5,274 nt of DNA, from assembly GCA_023398155.1 (NCBI GenBank), contig JAEWSV010000584.1, forward strand, positions 1-5,274. The letters run 5' to 3'. The notes beneath the pieces are model-generated. The model made no database searches, was not told where the DNA came from, and was given only the letters and a program-made list of their open reading frames with translations. Positions 1 through 5,274 of this stretch are shown in pieces (the stretch's first letter is position 1; every line of letters begins with the position of its first letter). A program made the position numbers and the translations under genes. The DNA comes from Spirochaetota bacterium (lineage in GTDB: Bacteria > Spirochaetota > Spirochaetia > Treponematales > Breznakiellaceae).

Positions 1-637
1 AGCGCACCGCGCGGTCGTCGGCATCGGCGTCCGCGTATTCGCTGAGGTAGGTGGCGAGGAACTCGTGCAGGTTCGGTTTCACGATGTCCGGGCCGTACGG
101 GAGGCTACCGACGAGGTCCGCGCCGCGGACGTCCAAGATCACCCGAAGTCCGTTCCGCTTGGCGAGACGGGTCAGCTCGGGGACGACCGCGTCGGAGTAG
201 CCTGCGGCCTTGGTTCCGGAAACGATGAGGGTGCCGAAGGAAGGGACGATCCGCTCGAATCGTTCGAGCAGGGCGCGCTCCGTGTCCGGACCGACGGGCG
301 CCGACTCCTCCACGAGCTCGGTTACGGAGGCATCCGAGGCGTCGATGGCCGTATAGCAAAAACGGATCTGGCTGCCGCTCTCCACCCACTCGACCGGGAG
401 GTCGTCCTTGAGGCAGAGATCGAGGAAGACCTGCCGGAAGGCCCCGCCGAGTTGGGTCAGGTGGGTGGCCGGCCGTCCGAGCTGGGACAGCACCCGGGCG
501 ACGTTCACGCCCTTGCCCGAGGCATCCAGGCGATGCTCGGCCGATCGATTGACCCGGTCCCGGGAAATGGAGGGGAACCGCAGCGTCTTTTGGAGCGTGG
601 GGTTGAGGCAGACGGCGAGAAAGGCGGAAGCGCCCAT
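1..637 (-). CDS. PfkB-family sugar kinase, 1-phosphofructokinase-like (3' end beyond window)
   Basis: The 212 visible residues read without a stop from an ATG at 637 to the window edge. A strong Shine-Dalgarno GGAGG (647-643) lies 5 nt before the ATG and fixes the start. The N-terminus carries CLNPTLQKTL (residues 10-19), the counterpart of the TLNPAxDxT opening of 1-phosphofructokinases and tagatose-6-phosphate kinases. SGKGVNVARVLSQLG (40-54) matches the first PfkB signature, and IVKPN (185-189) matches the KPN segment near the sugar-phosphate/nucleotide cleft. Family members phosphorylate fructose-1-phosphate or tagatose-6-phosphate with ATP in the cytoplasm. About 310 residues are usual, so roughly the last 100, including the GAGD catalytic motif, lie outside. 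Two signature spots are unusual: SGKG where GGKG is normal, and SGTKAAG (140-146) where GSLPPG is normal. Family assignment is firm; the exact substrate is not. The gene is divergent from the deaminase operon. Confidence 0.85.
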   Translation of the reverse strand, partial: MGASAFLAVCLNPTLQKTLRFPSISRDRVNRSAEHRLDASGKGVNVARVLSQLGRPATHLTQLGGAFRQVFLDLCLKDDLPVEWVESGSQIRFCYTAIDASDASVTELVEESAPVGPDTERALLERFERIVPSFGTLIVSGTKAAGYSDAVVPELTRLAKRNGLRVILDVRGADLVGSLPYGPDIVKPNLHEFLATYLSEYADADADDRAVR

Positions 638-652
638 GGTAACCTCCGTTGC

Positions 653-666
653 GATGCGATTGCATC
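653..666. promoter_or_regulatory. Small dyad (candidate operator) in the kinase leader
   Basis: GATGC and GCATC flank a 4-bp centre, giving a 14-bp near-palindrome in which six of seven base pairs match. It lies 16-29 bp upstream of the kinase ATG and about 20 bp upstream of the -35 of the opposite promoter. A repressor of the kinase gene could bind here, but the dyad is short enough to be chance and I do not recognise it as a known regulator's site. Confidence 0.25.
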
Positions 667-686
667 CGCGGCAAATATCCAATATC

Positions 687-714
687 TTTACACGACGCGC
701 AACTATGGTACAAT
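687..714 (+). promoter_or_regulatory. sigma70-type promoter of the deaminase-chemoreceptor-ACT operon
   Basis: A -35 TTTACA (687-692) and a -10 TACAAT (709-714) are separated by 16 bp, with an extended -10 TGG immediately before the hexamer. Each hexamer matches consensus at five of six positions. An A/T-rich stretch with two AATATC copies (674-679, 681-686) lies just upstream of the -35 and may act as an UP-like element. Transcription would start near 721, leaving a leader of about 17 nt before the ATG at 738. Confidence 0.7.
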
Positions 715-737
715 GAATGCGTGTACGAGGAGTGCCG

Positions 738-1229
738 ATGGCGGAGAGTACGTATCGCAGACCGAGCTGGGACGAGTACTTCATGGAAGTATGCGACGCC
801 ATAGCGAAACGGGCCACCTGCGATCGGGGACGATCCGGCTGCGTCATCGCGAAGGACCACCAACTGCTCGTCACGGGCTATGTAGGAGCGCCGGCGGGGC
901 TTCCGCACTGCGACGAGATAGGACATCAGCTCAAACAGCTCGTACACGAGGACGGAACCATCACCACCCACTGCATGCGGACCGTTCATGCGGAGCAGAA
1001 CGCCATCTGCCAAGCTGCGCGGCGCGGCATCAGCGTGGAAGGCGGCACCCTCTACTGCCGCATGACGCCCTGCCGGACCTGCGCCATGCTGATCATCAAC
1101 TGCGGCATCGTCAGGGTCGTCTGCCAGAAGAAATACCACGACGCCGCGGATTCGGAGGACATGTTCGCGAAAGCCGGCGTGCAGTTGGAATACGTCCACG
1201 CGGAAACGGAGAAGTATGAGAATCAGTAA
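738..1229 (+). CDS. dCMP deaminase (zinc-dependent deoxycytidylate deaminase, ComEB-like)
   Basis: This 163-residue cytoplasmic enzyme should convert dCMP to dUMP, the substrate of thymidylate synthase. The cytidine/deoxycytidylate deaminase zinc site is complete: HAE at 84-86 (His84 zinc ligand, Glu86 proton shuttle) and PCRTC at 111-115 (Cys112, Cys115). TCDR (27-30), TGYVGAPAGLPHCD (46-59) and CMRTVHAEQNAI (79-90) follow the dCMP deaminase pattern rather than tRNA adenosine or free cytidine deaminases. Cys28 and Cys58 occupy the places where phage T4 dCMP deaminase binds a second, structural zinc, so one may be present here (inference). I chose the ATG at 738, not the in-frame ATG at 717, because AGGAG (728-732) sits 5 nt before it and the predicted transcript starts near 721. 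It is the first gene of the operon, and its stop codon overlaps the Shine-Dalgarno of the next gene. Confidence 0.93.
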   Translation: MAESTYRRPSWDEYFMEVCDAIAKRATCDRGRSGCVIAKDHQLLVTGYVGAPAGLPHCDEIGHQLKQLVHEDGTITTHCMRTVHAEQNAICQAARRGISVEGGTLYCRMTPCRTCAMLIINCGIVRVVCQKKYHDAADSEDMFAKAGVQLEYVHAETEKYENQ

Positions 1230-1238
1230 GGAACGCCC

Positions 1239-3272
1239 ATGAAGATATACACCAAGCTCTTCCTCGGCATCGGGGTCGTCATCCTCAGTTTACTCGGCGT
1301 CATGACCATCGTCGTATATGAAGCCGTCACCATCTACGGATTCAAGGATTTGGCCAACGACGCATCGGAACTCGTCCAAAGGTGGGACGACATCCAGGGC
1401 AACTCCTTCGAATTCCTTATCTTGCCGGCGGACCCCGCCATCCTGGAAAAAGATTGGATCGCCTCCATCGAAAGGTTCGAAGCCGATCTGAAAGACCTGC
1501 AAAGCGATCCCCGGCTCGATAAGCTCGGTCCCGGAGTCGAAGAACAAATCACCAACACGAAGAATCTCTGGTCTCTGACGAAGACGGAGCTGGACGCGGC
1601 GCTCACCGCGTACGGGGAGTTCAAGAAAACGGTCATCCCGAAATACGTACGGCTGCAAGGCAACGCCTCTACGGGCCTCACGCGGGAGATGCATCGCCTG
1701 GAACAGCAAAACTCCTTAAACCCCATCGATCAGTTCTATTTCAACAGTTTCGATACGGCGCTCATGCGCGTGGCGCTCGCCAACGATTCCTTCAAGGCCG
1801 TATTGGCCAGAATGGATTCAGCCGTCGAGACGCGGGTCGCCGCGATGATCAGGTTGACCGTCATCCTCGCCCCCCTCCTCACGGTCCTCGTGGCGATCGC
1901 CGCCTTCATCTACGCGACCGTGTTCTCCCGCAGGCTCTCCAAGCGCGCCATCGCGATAGAAGCCTCCATGCGGCGCGTGGCGGAGCGCGACTTCACCGAG
2001 CGGCCGCCGAAACTCGGAACCGACGAGATAGGGCTCCTTTCCTCCCACCTCGGGAGCCTCATCGATTCGCTCCGGGGCTTCTTCGGTACGGTCAAGGCGG
2101 CGGCGGAGAACGTCACGGGCCTCAAAGACGCGCTTTCGGCGGGGACCGCCCAAAGCGCCGCCGCGGTAAATGAGATCAACCAGAATATCGAAGGGATCAA
2201 GACCCGCTTCGTCGTCTTGGATTCGGCGATAGACCAGGCCACCGAAGCCCTATCCGATATCGGCCGCTATCTCTCCTCCTTCAAGACGGAAACAGAGAAG
2301 CAATCCGTTACCATGGTCCAAGCGGGAACCGAACTTTCGGCCTCCGTGGAGGCGGTCTCCGCCGTATCGCGCGAAATCGCCGACAGGGCCCATAACGCGG
2401 AGAGCCTCAAGCGGGTGGTGCTGGACGGCGGCGACCGGGTCCAAGCGACGAACGAGATCATCCGTACGATATCGCGTGAAATCGCGGGCATCGTTGAAAT
2501 CATCGAACTCATCGACCAGATATCCGAACAAACCAATATCCTTTCGATGAATGCCGCTATAGAAAGCGCGCACGCCGGAGCCGCAGGAAAGGGATTCGCG
2601 GTGGTCGCGGATGAAATCCGCAAGCTCGCGGAGTCCACCCAGGACAACGCGCTCAGGATCGCCGACGCTTTGACCTCCATCACCGCAAAGATCGCGAACG
2701 CCCTGGACACGAGCGAATCGGCCGCCCGCGCGTTCGATGCCATCAACGGCGACATCATCGGCTTCGTGGGAGCCTTGGAAGACATCGCCCATCGGGCATC
2801 GGAAACCACCGCGGAAAGCGTACAGGTCGTCGCGGCCATCAAGGAATCCATCGGGGCAACCAAGCGCGTAAGCGACGGAACCGCCGAAATGTACGAACGG
2901 CATCGAGCGATCCAGGACGCGATGGAAAACATCCAATCGATCTCGGACGAGGCGCTCGCCGGAATCACGGAAATCGATAACGGCTCTCGGGAAATCCTCG
3001 AAAGCGTCGTGCACGTGAACGAGATCAGCGTCAAGAGCAGGGAGCGCATCGCCGAGCTCGAGTCCGCCTTGGCCGGCTTCCAGACCGAAGCGAGAACGGA
3101 AGAGGACACCCAAAACGGATCCGTCGGGGCGGTTGACGAGCGCGGCGTGGCGATCAAGCGGCCTCCGCGAACTTTCGACGAGCGGCAGGCGGCGGGGCCG
3201 GAGGGACCGGGCGCGGAGTTACATGCGGGCGAGGTGAACGCGGAAGCCCGCCTCATCGAGGAGGAAGAATGA
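1239..3272 (+). CDS. Methyl-accepting chemotaxis protein (two-TM chemoreceptor with HAMP domain)
   Basis: This 677-residue membrane receptor would signal to CheA/CheW. TM1 is about residues 7-27 and TM2 about 206-229. They enclose a periplasmic sensor region of about 175 residues that is mostly helical and that I cannot assign to a named sensor family. A HAMP domain follows (about 229-281, DEIG at 262-265) but lacks the proline usual in its first helix. A long coiled coil then carries the MCP hairpin tip at about 425-467: DQISEQTNILSMNAAIE, then AHAG, then GKGFAVVADEIRKLAE. The arms run about 168 and 166 residues from the tip, near 24 heptads each. The last 62 residues are charged and probably disordered. 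They end in four glutamates and carry no NWETF-type CheR/CheB tether. AAGGA (1228-1232) lies 6 nt before the ATG. No chemotaxis partner gene is in view. The family is certain; the ligand is unknown. Confidence 0.96.
   Translation: MKIYTKLFLGIGVVILSLLGVMTIVVYEAVTIYGFKDLANDASELVQRWDDIQGNSFEFLILPADPAILEKDWIASIERFEADLKDLQSDPRLDKLGPGVEEQITNTKNLWSLTKTELDAALTAYGEFKKTVIPKYVRLQGNASTGLTREMHRLEQQNSLNPIDQFYFNSFDTALMRVALANDSFKAVLARMDSAVETRVAAMIRLTVILAPLLTVLVAIAAFIYATVFSRRLSKRAIAIEASMRRVAERDFTERPPKLGTDEIGLLSSHLGSLIDSLRGFFGTVKAAAENVTGLKDALSAGTAQSAAAVNEINQNIEGIKTRFVVLDSAIDQATEALSDIGRYLSSFKTETEKQSVTMVQAGTELSASVEAVSAVSREIADRAHNAESLKRVVLDGGDRVQATNEIIRTISREIAGIVEIIELIDQISEQTNILSMNAAIESAHAGAAGKGFAVVADEIRKLAESTQDNALRIADALTSITAKIANALDTSESAARAFDAINGDIIGFVGALEDIAHRASETTAESVQVVAAIKESIGATKRVSDGTAEMYERHRAIQDAMENIQSISDEALAGITEIDNGSREILESVVHVNEISVKSRERIAELESALAGFQTEARTEEDTQNGSVGAVDERGVAIKRPPRTFDERQAAGPEGPGAELHAGEVNAEARLIEEEE
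3259..3264 (+). promoter_or_regulatory. Shine-Dalgarno of the ACT-domain gene inside the chemoreceptor gene
   Basis: A perfect AGGAGG lies 4 nt before the ATG at 3269. It is part of the codons for the chemoreceptor's final glutamates, so the receptor C-terminus is partly dictated by the next gene's ribosome binding site. With the ATGA stop/start overlap at 3269-3272 it points to translational coupling. Confidence 0.85.
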
Positions 3273-3814
3273 GAAGCCATGCGATCGTCACCGCGGTCGG
3301 CGCTGACCGCGTCGGTATCGTAGACGATATCTCCCGCGAGATCCTCGCGCTCTCGTGCAACATCGAAGAAAGCCGTATGGCCTTGCTCGGCGGCGATTTC
3401 GCGGCCCTCCTCCTCGTCTCGGGAGAAACGGAGGCGGTGGAGCGTCTATTCCATGAAGCGCCGGCCTTCGCCGTGAAACTCGGATTGACCGTCCAGGCCC
3501 GCGCCACCGCGGCGCCTCAGGAGGCGGCGGATGCCCTACCCTACCTCCTGGAATCGGCCTCCTACGATACGCCCGGAATCGTCCATTCGATCGCGACGGT
3601 ACTGCGCCGCGCCGGGATAAACATCGCTTCATTAGAAACCGACACCGCCCCGGCGCCCTGGACCGGAGCGCCCATGTTCACCCTGCGCGCACGGATCGCG
3701 GTTCCCCGTTCGGTCTCAGTACCCGCGCTCAGGCGCGATCTGCTCGCGCTGGAGGGCGAGTTCAACCTGGACCTCAAGCTGACCTCTGCCTCGACAGCGA
3801 CGATCGAGCGCTAG
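3269..3814 (+). CDS. Tandem ACT-domain regulatory protein, GcvR-like
   Basis: This 181-residue soluble protein is built from two ACT domains, about residues 3-75 and 92-173. Both start with the ligand-site pattern of the fold: GADRVGIVDDIS (11-22), then NIEESRM, in the first; and SYDTPGIVHSIATVLRRAGINI (98-119 region), then SLETDT, in the second. ACT domains commonly bind amino acids at domain interfaces. The length and two-domain layout match GcvR, the E. coli partner that restrains GcvA at the glycine cleavage genes. No catalytic or helix-turn-helix segment is visible, so any regulation would act through a partner protein. No glycine cleavage gene or GcvA-like gene is in the window, so the GcvR role is only a family-level guess. 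The start is fixed by AGGAGG and the ATGA overlap with the chemoreceptor gene. The stop (TAG) lies in the loop of a stem-loop. Confidence 0.85.
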   Translation: MRSHAIVTAVGADRVGIVDDISREILALSCNIEESRMALLGGDFAALLLVSGETEAVERLFHEAPAFAVKLGLTVQARATAAPQEAADALPYLLESASYDTPGIVHSIATVLRRAGINIASLETDTAPAPWTGAPMFTLRARIAVPRSVSVPALRRDLLALEGEFNLDLKLTSASTATIER

Positions 3815-3829
3815 CGGGACGCTCGATCG
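3801..3829. terminator. Stem-loop between convergent genes, possible terminator
   Basis: CGATCGAGCG (3801-3810) and CGCTCGATCG (3820-3829) form a perfect 10-bp stem with a 9-nt loop. The left arm is the last codons of the ACT gene, and its TAG stop (3812-3814) is in the loop. The minus-strand gene ends at 3850, so the hairpin sits where transcripts from both sides converge. No T-run follows it in either direction, so it is not a classical intrinsic terminator. It could instead protect 3' ends, or termination could be Rho-dependent. Confidence 0.45.
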
Positions 3830-3849
3830 CCTCCGCGAAAGTCACGGGC

Positions 3850-4845
3850 TCAGGCCCCCTGGGCAAGGCGATACGCGAGGTAAAGCTCTTCAAGAGTCCG
3901 ATGGGGTCCAGGAGCCGAAGAGGCGGCTCGTGCGCGCGCCGCCTCGCGTCGCTCCACGTAGAATTCATAGAGGGTACGCGGATCCCCGTCGGTGGATGGG
4001 GCATAGACGCCTGCGGATCCGAGGAAAGAATGGACCTCCTCCCGGCTCACGGCCCCTATGCAGAGGCTCCGCAGCCGAGAGCGCGTCTCCGCGATCTCTT
4101 CGCATGAAAGCCCGAAAAGGAATTCTTCCAGCGCCGCCACCGTCTCTCTATCTCCCATCCGGTCCGCGACGAACGCGGTCCAGTCGGCGCCGAGGTCGAG
4201 GGAGAGCCGTACGAGTTCGCTCGCCCCTTCCATCGTGCCGAATACGGGCGGAGCGGCTTCGCGGGCGGCCCAAAGGGCGCGGAGCGCGGGGAAATGCGAC
4301 GTCGCGCGAGGATCGCGCCCTTGATCCCAGAGGGACACGAGATCCGCGGCGAGGGACTCCTTCTTGTCCGCGGGGAAATCCCGATCGTCCAGACAGGATA
4401 TGTAAACGTCCTCGGCCATGAGGGAAAAAACGACCGAAAAAATCGCCGCGCGGAAGCGGCCGGAGAGGTTATGGTCATAGGCGGTCGCGAGGGCCGCGAG
4501 GGAAAAGGCGTGCGCCTTGGCCACGAAGAAACTACGGGCCGCGACGACGCGGGTGGGCGTATGCAGCAGGCGCGCCGGTCCCGAAACGTCAAGGATAGCC
4601 GAGGCGAGGGTTTCCGGTCCCCGCTGGACGCCGCTTAATAATTGGATCGCCCCCACCGAGGGGAAACGGGATATCGCGGCGGCCAGATTCTCCAGGTCCG
4701 AGATTCGGCGTTCCAAAACTTCGGCATCGCTCGCGAACCTGCCGCGGAGGGACGCTACGGCGTAGTCCAGGAGCTCCCGCTCTTCGGTATCGAAGGCGCG
4801 CATGCCGCCCGCCGTCGATACCGGAATCGTTGTTCCAAGATGCAT
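3850..4845 (-). CDS. Hypothetical helical protein of unknown function
   Basis: I do not recognise this protein family. From the ATG at 4845 it is 331 residues, predicted soluble and mostly helical, with no signal peptide, no convincing membrane helix and no familiar catalytic motif. It begins with a Glu/Leu-rich part (ERELLDYAVASLRGRF), has a central hydrophobic helix pair near FRAAIFSVVFSLMAEDVYIS and acidic/Arg-rich helices, and ends in RTLEELYLAYRLAQGA after an Ala/Arg-rich linker. Coding is supported by an open frame of about 1 kb running almost to the ACT gene, and by predicted promoters flanking it at the right place. The start is uncertain. A TTG at 4908 extends the frame but would lie in the ssrA -35 region and upstream of this gene's own predicted promoter. 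ATGs at 4845 and 4803 both have only weak ribosome-binding sequence; if transcription begins near 4846, the 4845 start would be leaderless. Confidence 0.75.
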   Translation of the reverse strand: MHLGTTIPVSTAGGMRAFDTEERELLDYAVASLRGRFASDAEVLERRISDLENLAAAISRFPSVGAIQLLSGVQRGPETLASAILDVSGPARLLHTPTRVVAARSFFVAKAHAFSLAALATAYDHNLSGRFRAAIFSVVFSLMAEDVYISCLDDRDFPADKKESLAADLVSLWDQGRDPRATSHFPALRALWAAREAAPPVFGTMEGASELVRLSLDLGADWTAFVADRMGDRETVAALEEFLFGLSCEEIAETRSRLRSLCIGAVSREEVHSFLGSAGVYAPSTDGDPRTLYEFYVERREAARARAASSAPGPHRTLEELYLAYRLAQGA

Positions 4846-4852
4846 CGCCCCG

Positions 4853-4881
4853 ATGCTATCCGAGGAAGACGCCCCCGTCAA
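4853..4881 (-). promoter_or_regulatory. Candidate promoter of the unknown minus-strand gene
   Basis: Reading the minus strand, TTGACG (4881-4876) and TAGCAT (4858-4853) are separated by 17 bp, matching consensus at five and four of six positions. Transcription would begin near 4846, at or just before the ATG at 4845. It lies back to back with the ssrA promoter, with only 16 bp between the two -35 boxes. The -10 is weak, so this is a candidate only. Confidence 0.4.
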
Positions 4882-4897
4882 CGCCGCCGGGCCGTCA

Positions 4898-4926
4898 TTG
4901 ACCGTCAAAGTCAGAAACCGTATACT
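4898..4926 (+). promoter_or_regulatory. Strong sigma70-type promoter of ssrA
   Basis: TTGACC (4898-4903) and TATACT (4921-4926) are separated by an optimal 17 bp; each differs from consensus at one position. Transcription would start near 4933, giving a leader of about 12 nt to be removed by RNase P before the mature tmRNA 5' end. A strong, simple promoter fits a highly expressed stable RNA. Confidence 0.85.
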
Positions 4927-4944
4927 ATCGATGAGCTAAGATCC

Positions 4945-5274
4945 GGGGGTGCACCGGTTTCGACTGGTACGGTTCGGGTCGCGGGCTGCAGGTGGAGCGC
5001 CGACCTCCTAACATTCGGCAAAACTTTAACTGCCAACAACGACAGTTACGCTCTCGCTGCGTAAGTAGCGGAACGCGGAAACCGGCTGCGCCGCCCTTAG
5101 CGGCCGACTTTCCGTCACGATAGGGGCTGGCCGACCCTTGTGCCCGACCGGGGGAAGGCAAGATTAACCGGGATACGGACCCGCCGCGCGCCGCGTAGCC
5201 AAGCGGGTCCCGACAATTCAATACGCGGCTAAACCTGTAGATGTTCACGGCACGCGTAACAGGACGCGGGTTCG
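4945..5274 (+). ncRNA. ssrA: tmRNA (transfer-messenger RNA), 3' end cut by the window edge
   Basis: tmRNA, charged with alanine and helped by SmpB, releases ribosomes stalled on broken mRNAs and adds a degradation tag. The 5' end GGGGGUGCACCGGUUUCGAC is the typical acceptor and D-arm-like start. The visible end, GGACGCGGGUUCG, is the T-arm; the rest of the T-stem, the acceptor 3' strand and CCA are missing, roughly 20 nt. The long helix linking the tRNA part to the mRNA part pairs 4986-4993 with 5233-5240 (8 bp, one G-U). Upstream of the tag is pseudoknot PK1: GGAG 4994-4997 with CUCC 5005-5008, interleaved with GCCGA 4999-5003 and UCGGC 5015-5019. A late pseudoknot is very strong: 5177-5184 with 5203-5210, and 5190-5197 with 5222-5229, both 8 bp and perfect. 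A hairpin at 5090-5104 has a 5-bp stem. The gene is the one-piece type. Confidence 0.97.
5032..5064 (+). other. tmRNA proteolysis-tag reading frame (ANNDSYALAA)
   Basis: Resume codon GCC (5032-5034) follows UUAACU, placed like the resume site of other tmRNAs. The frame encodes A-N-N-D-S-Y-A-L-A-A and ends at TAA (5062-5064). Ten encoded residues equals the E. coli tag (ANDENYALAA), and the YALAA end recognised by ClpXP-type proteases and adaptors is intact. The choice of resume codon is by alignment to known tmRNAs; one codon either way cannot be excluded by eye. Confidence 0.9.

Noticed and set aside
674..686. Two AATATC copies 1 bp apart, as a possible repeat array
   Set aside because: Two short A/T-rich copies are not an array; at most they form an UP-like element of the promoter.
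717..737. Upstream ATG giving the deaminase seven extra residues
   Set aside because: It has no ribosome binding site and lies at or before the predicted transcription start; AGGAG points to 738.
105..1199. A 364-codon minus-strand frame spanning kinase, intergenic region and deaminase
   Set aside because: It crosses two genes with clear family motifs and a promoter region, and its own translation has no recognisable fold; it is a shifted-frame shadow.
65..1219. A 384-codon plus-strand frame across the same region
   Set aside because: It is antisense to the kinase and out of frame with the deaminase, whose zinc motifs are unambiguous.
2267..3280. Long open frames on the minus strand opposite the chemoreceptor (337 and 287 codons)
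   Set aside because: They lie wholly antisense to a certain gene, their translations are low-complexity Ser/Ala/Arg- or Gly/Asp-rich, and long antisense frames are expected in GC-rich coding DNA.
3930..4638. Plus-strand frames opposite the unknown gene (163, 114 and 88 codons)
   Set aside because: They are Arg/Gly/Pro-rich without motifs or ribosome sites, while the opposite strand holds one continuous, protein-like frame of over 330 codons.
4642..5064. A 140-codon plus-strand frame ending in ...ANNDSYALAA
   Set aside because: Only the final ten codons are translated, as the tmRNA tag; the upstream part crosses a promoter and the tRNA-like 5' end of tmRNA.
4925..5248. A 107-codon minus-strand frame over the tmRNA
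   Set aside because: It is antisense to a structured RNA gene, and no coding evidence is visible.

Overview
The window is ordinary-looking bacterial chromosome, GC-rich, densely coded and without mobile elements or CRISPR. I favour a high-GC spirochaete (Spirochaetota). The chemoreceptor tip reads NAAIESAHAG, with AHAG in place of the usual AARAG. Each arm of its coiled coil is about 24 heptads long. The sugar kinase has a CLNPTLQKTL N-terminus and the tmRNA tag is ANNDSYALAA. This is inference from remembered family patterns; no search was run, and a 16S or marker-gene check would settle it.

Layout. Positions 1-637 (minus strand) hold the N-terminal two thirds of a PfkB-family sugar kinase, probably of the 1-phosphofructokinase/tagatose-6-phosphate kinase branch, which runs off the left edge. 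A 100-bp divergent intergenic region follows, with a good sigma70-type promoter reading rightward and a small dyad near the kinase start. Rightward from there is a tight three-gene operon: a zinc-dependent dCMP deaminase (738-1229), a two-TM methyl-accepting chemotaxis protein (1239-3272) and a tandem ACT-domain protein of the GcvR type (3269-3814). The first junction is 9 bp and the second is an ATGA overlap, so the three are probably co-transcribed and the last two translationally coupled.

The operon ends at a 10-bp perfect stem-loop whose loop contains the last stop codon. Convergent to it on the minus strand is a gene for a helical protein of unknown function (3850-4845). Back to back with that gene is ssrA (tmRNA), starting at 4945 behind a near-consensus promoter (TTGACC, 17 bp, TATACT). 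The tmRNA has an intact tag reading frame and at least two pseudoknots visible as complementary segments. The window stops inside its T-arm, so only its last few bases are missing.

The genes do not form one obvious pathway. The kinase is carbohydrate metabolism, the deaminase feeds dUMP/dTMP synthesis, the chemoreceptor senses an unknown signal, the ACT protein is a likely amino-acid-responsive regulator, and tmRNA rescues stalled ribosomes. The oddest features are the deaminase-chemoreceptor-ACT operon and the unknown gene whose predicted promoter lies right beside that of ssrA. I found no convincing new biological system.
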